Origin: Proteobacteria bacterium UBA5122 | Lineage (GTDB): Bacteria; Pseudomonadota; Gammaproteobacteria; Tenderiales; Tenderiaceae | Assembly (NCBI GenBank): GCA_002415485.1 | Contig: DHYU01000052.1 | Coordinates: 1-8,493, forward strand | Length of the DNA stretch: 8,493 bases | Direction of reading: 5' to 3' | Shown: piece after piece, positions 6,065 to 8,493 of the stretch | How positions within the stretch are numbered: position 1 is the stretch's first letter | How the letters are laid out: every line of letters begins with the position of its first letter | Program-made: the position numbers and the translations under genes | Notes under the pieces: generated by a model | Told to the model about the DNA's origin: nothing | Databases searched by the model: none | Seen by the model: only the letters and a program-made list of their open reading frames with translations

Positions 6065-6132
6065 CTTGCTTGGTCCGAAGTGTGTCTCTTTTTTAGTGTC
6101 ATCATCCTTAACAGCAACATGGGGTCAACGTT

Positions 6133-7374
6133 GTGAGTAACAAACGTCGCGTGGTAGTAACCGGTATGGGAATGGTCTGTCCGGTTGGTCTGTCAGTCAA
6201 AGAGTCTTGGCAGAATATCCTGGCCGGCAAGAGCGGCATCGCGCCCCTCGAGCATTTTGATACCACCGAGTTCTCCGTTCGTTTTGGTGGATCTGTTAAG
6301 GGTTTTGATGTGACCGAATATATGTCTGTCAAAGATGCTCGTAAAATGGACCCATTCATCCATTACGGTATCGCGGCCTCCAAGCAGGCGATTGAAGATT
6401 CCGGCATTGAGGTCACTGAAGAAAATGCCGAGCGCATCGGGGTAATGGTGGGCTCAGGTATCGGTGGTTTACCTGGTATCGAGAAGGGCCACGATGCTTA
6501 TCTTAACGGCGGGCCACGCAAGATTTCACCGTTCTTTGTGCCGAGCAATATCATCAATATGATCTCTGGCAATCTGTCGATCATGTATGGCATGAAAGGC
6601 CCCAATCTGGCGATCGTGACCGCCTGTACCACGGGCACTCACAACATTGGCGAAGCGGGTGCGATCATTGCCCGTGGTGATGCCGATGTGATGGTGGCCG
6701 GTGGTGCGGAAATGGCCACCAGCTTCACTGGTTTGGGCGGTTTTGCTGCAGCACGCGCGCTGTCATCGCGTAACGATGATCCTGCAACGGCATCACGCCC
6801 ATGGGATAAGGATCGTGATGGCTTCGTGCTCAGCGATGGTGCGGGTGTGATGATCCTGGAAGAGTATGAACACGCCAAGGCGCGTGGCGCCAAAATCTAT
6901 GCCGAGCTGACTGGTTTTGGCATGAACGGTGATGCCTATCACATGACCATGCCGAGTGAGGGCGGTGAAGGTGCGGGCCGTTGTATGAAACTGGCGTTGA
7001 ACAGTGCCCGTATCAATCCTGAGCAAGTGAATTACATCAATGCCCACGGCACGTCGACGCCTGCGGGTGACAGGGCCGAAACGATGGCCGCCAAGCGTGT
7101 GTTTGGCGACTTGGCCTACAAGATCCCGATGAGTTCGACCAAGTCGATGACCGGCCATTTGCTGGGCGCCGCTGGTGGCATTGAGGCGATCTTCTCGGTG
7201 CTGGCGATTCAGGACCAGGTCGCACCGCCGACCATCAACTATTTCACGCCAGATCCAGAGTGCGATCTGGATTATGTGCCCAATGTAGCGCGTCAGATGA
7301 AGATCGATGTCGCCGTCTCCAACTCCTTCGGTTTTGGCGGCACCAATGGGACCCTGGTCTTCAGCAAGATCTAA
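6133..7374 (+). CDS. fabF: Beta-ketoacyl-ACP synthase II
   Basis: FabF condenses malonyl-ACP with acyl-ACP to lengthen the chain, and in E. coli it controls the temperature-dependent palmitoleate to cis-vaccenate step. The protein has 413 residues (E. coli 413). The active site is intact: Cys165 in TACTTGTHN, His305 in NAHGTSTPAGD, Lys337 in SSTKSMTGH, and His342 in GHLLGAAGG. The gating loop NSFGFGGTNG is at 397-406. GGPRKISPFFVPS at 126-138 is typical of FabF/FabB. The start is GTG at 6133: the ATG at 6119 is in another frame and hits a stop after five codons, and MSNKRRVVVTGMGM matches the family start. A GGGG at 6121-6124 is a weak ribosome site. It follows the acpP terminator, and pabB starts 21 nt after its stop. 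Confidence 0.98.
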   Translation: MSNKRRVVVTGMGMVCPVGLSVKESWQNILAGKSGIAPLEHFDTTEFSVRFGGSVKGFDVTEYMSVKDARKMDPFIHYGIAASKQAIEDSGIEVTEENAERIGVMVGSGIGGLPGIEKGHDAYLNGGPRKISPFFVPSNIINMISGNLSIMYGMKGPNLAIVTACTTGTHNIGEAGAIIARGDADVMVAGGAEMATSFTGLGGFAAARALSSRNDDPATASRPWDKDRDGFVLSDGAGVMILEEYEHAKARGAKIYAELTGFGMNGDAYHMTMPSEGGEGAGRCMKLALNSARINPEQVNYINAHGTSTPAGDRAETMAAKRVFGDLAYKIPMSSTKSMTGHLLGAAGGIEAIFSVLAIQDQVAPPTINYFTPDPECDLDYVPNVARQMKIDVAVSNSFGFGGTNGTLVFSKI

Positions 7375-7395
7375 GCAGCGCGCACCGGCATCGCC

Positions 7396-8493
7396 ATGCC
7401 CTTGCCGCCTGTGAAGAAGGTCATCCCCGGAGTTGCAGACCTGCTGCAACTCCATCGTTTGGCCCCCGAGCGTTACCCCTTCCTGTTGCAAAGTGTCGTC
7501 CACGGCACGGCGCAGTCCCGTTACGACATCCTGTTTGCCTATCCTGGTCAGAGCCTGCGTCTCGATCAGGTTGGTGCTAATTCACAGCCGTTTTTGTCCT
7601 TGCTGGATCAGTCCTGGCGCGAGCAGGGCGACGGCCATGCGGCCGATCCCGAGTTGCCGTTCAGTGGCGGCTGGTTTGTCTATCTGGGATATGAATTGGC
7701 CGCAGAAGTCGAGCCAGGCTTGCATTTGAGTGTGAATGACAGCGGCCTGCCAGTGGCCTATGCCTGTCGCATCCCGGCGGCGGTGATCATCGATCATCAT
7801 ACGCAACAGACCGTGTTGTTGGCCGAGGTCGGGCACGAAGACGCGCTGACACAACTGGCGATCGATGTGGCGGCGATCGATGTGCCACCACCGCGCCGCA
7901 GCCTTGCACCGGATGAGGTCAGCATCCAGGAAGAAGGCGCTCAGCGTTACATCGACGGCGTCGAACGCATCAAACGCTACATCGTCGATGGCGATGTGTT
8001 TCAGGTCAATCTGTCGCGGGGCTGGCAGGTGGGCTTGCCGGCCGATATCAGCGCCGATCAGCTCTACGATAATCTGCGCCATCACAACGCCGCGCCGTTT
8101 GCGGCGCTGGCCGTGATCGGTGATGCGGCGGTGATCAGCTCGTCCCCTGAGCGTCTGGTCGACGTGCGCGGTGACCAGGTCTCGACGCGGCCGATCGCCG
8201 GGACACGGCCGCGCGGCAATGATCAGTCTGAGGATCAGGCCTATCTCGATACCCTGATCGGTCACCCCAAGGAACGGGCCGAACACGTGATGCTGATCGA
8301 TCTTGAACGCAACGACCTGGGTCGAGTCTGCCAGCCCGGTACCGTGCATGTGGACGAGCTGATGGTGCTCGAGTCATATGCCCACGTGCACCACATCGTC
8401 TCCAACGTGCGCGGCCGCCTGCGTAGCGGCATCACGCCCGGCCAGGTCATCCGCGCCGTCTTCCCTGGTGGCACCATCACCGGCTGCCCCAAG
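7396..8493 (+). CDS. pabB: Aminodeoxychorismate synthase component I (cut by window edge)
   Basis: PabB converts chorismate to 4-amino-4-deoxychorismate, using ammonia from the PabA glutaminase, on the way to p-aminobenzoate and folate. The window holds 366 codons of the usual ~450-470. The N-terminal domain has LLQS at 30-33, where anthranilate synthase TrpE has its tryptophan-binding LLES. The chorismate-binding domain shows ISSSPERLV at 247-255, PIAGTRPRG at 266-274, the metal-binding RAEHVMLIDLERND at 294-307, HHIVS with His333 at 332-336, and FPGGTITGCPK at 356-366. FPGG-ITG-PK and the HH-VS motif favour PabB over TrpE. Ala268 stands where E. coli PabB has catalytic Lys274. ATG 7396 is the first start after the in-frame fabF stop; no clear Shine-Dalgarno is seen, so coupling to fabF is likely. 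GTG 7411 is an alternative start. E. coli has pabC at this place. Confidence 0.92.
   Translation, partial: MPLPPVKKVIPGVADLLQLHRLAPERYPFLLQSVVHGTAQSRYDILFAYPGQSLRLDQVGANSQPFLSLLDQSWREQGDGHAADPELPFSGGWFVYLGYELAAEVEPGLHLSVNDSGLPVAYACRIPAAVIIDHHTQQTVLLAEVGHEDALTQLAIDVAAIDVPPPRRSLAPDEVSIQEEGAQRYIDGVERIKRYIVDGDVFQVNLSRGWQVGLPADISADQLYDNLRHHNAAPFAALAVIGDAAVISSSPERLVDVRGDQVSTRPIAGTRPRGNDQSEDQAYLDTLIGHPKERAEHVMLIDLERNDLGRVCQPGTVHVDELMVLESYAHVHHIVSNVRGRLRSGITPGQVIRAVFPGGTITGCPK

Noticed and set aside
6066..6097. Possible fabF promoter downstream of the acpP terminator
   Set aside because: The best match (TTGGTC, 16 bp, TTTAGT) is poor in both boxes and overlaps a T-rich stretch, so it is not listed as a feature.
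7375..7395. In-frame fusion or readthrough from fabF into pabB
   Set aside because: The fabF TAA and pabB share a frame, but FabF ends at its normal C-terminus (VFSKI) and PabB has its own ATG, so this is ordinary adjacency.
6793..7503. Minus-strand 236-codon open frame across the fabF-pabB border
   Set aside because: It overlaps the catalytic part of fabF, is rich in His, Arg and Gly as antisense shadows usually are, and shows no recognisable domain.
7582..8349. Minus-strand 255-codon open frame opposite pabB
   Set aside because: The plus-strand frame shows clear PabB motifs; the antisense frame has none and lacks a ribosome site.
1..8493. Undescribed defence, mobile or biosynthetic system
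   Set aside because: Every substantial frame is accounted for by conserved housekeeping genes in a known order. No repeats in arrays, transposase, integrase, toxin-antitoxin or unusual domain fusion was seen.

Overview
The window is a typical gammaproteobacterial chromosomal segment centred on the fatty-acid biosynthesis (fab) cluster. The gene order yceD-rpmF-plsX-fabH-fabD-fabG-acpP-fabF is the one known from Escherichia coli, Pseudomonas and relatives, and the proteins closely resemble their homologues as I remember them. A divergent biotin carboxylase of the two-subunit pyruvate carboxylase type (as in Pseudomonas) and a pabB directly behind fabF suggest a non-enteric gammaproteobacterium. 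I cannot name a genus from sequence alone.

Layout. Positions 1-867 (minus strand) hold the first 289 codons of a biotin carboxylase subunit, cut by the left edge. Positions 868-1083 are a divergent regulatory region with one candidate sigma-70 promoter facing each way, a strong hairpin in the biotin carboxylase leader and a small dyad between the promoters. From 1084 to 5580 the genes yceD, rpmF, plsX, fabH, fabD and fabG follow on the plus strand, with gaps of 54, 3, -1, 40 and 18 nt, so they look like one operon. Positions 5581-5766 are an AT-rich spacer with a candidate acpP promoter. acpP is followed by a clear intrinsic terminator, then fabF, then pabB, which runs off the right edge.

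Function. PlsX, FabH, FabD, FabG, AcpP and FabF make up much of the core of type II fatty-acid synthesis. FabD loads malonate on ACP, FabH primes the chain with acetyl-CoA, FabF elongates, FabG does the first reduction, and PlsX passes finished acyl chains from ACP to phosphate for phospholipid synthesis. RpmF (ribosomal protein L32) and YceD (DUF177, linked to 23S rRNA accumulation) tie the operon to ribosome production. PabB starts the p-aminobenzoate branch of folate synthesis. The biotin carboxylase feeds carboxylation, most likely of pyruvate to oxaloacetate.

I looked for an unusual or undescribed system and found none. All eight complete proteins belong to well-known families and keep the catalytic or ligand residues expected of them. 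What merits a second look is regulatory: yceD appears to be transcribed nearly leaderless, the pycA leader carries a strong hairpin, and the candidate acpP -35 element lies inside an inverted repeat. I saw no mobile element, CRISPR array, tRNA or rRNA gene, or prophage signature.
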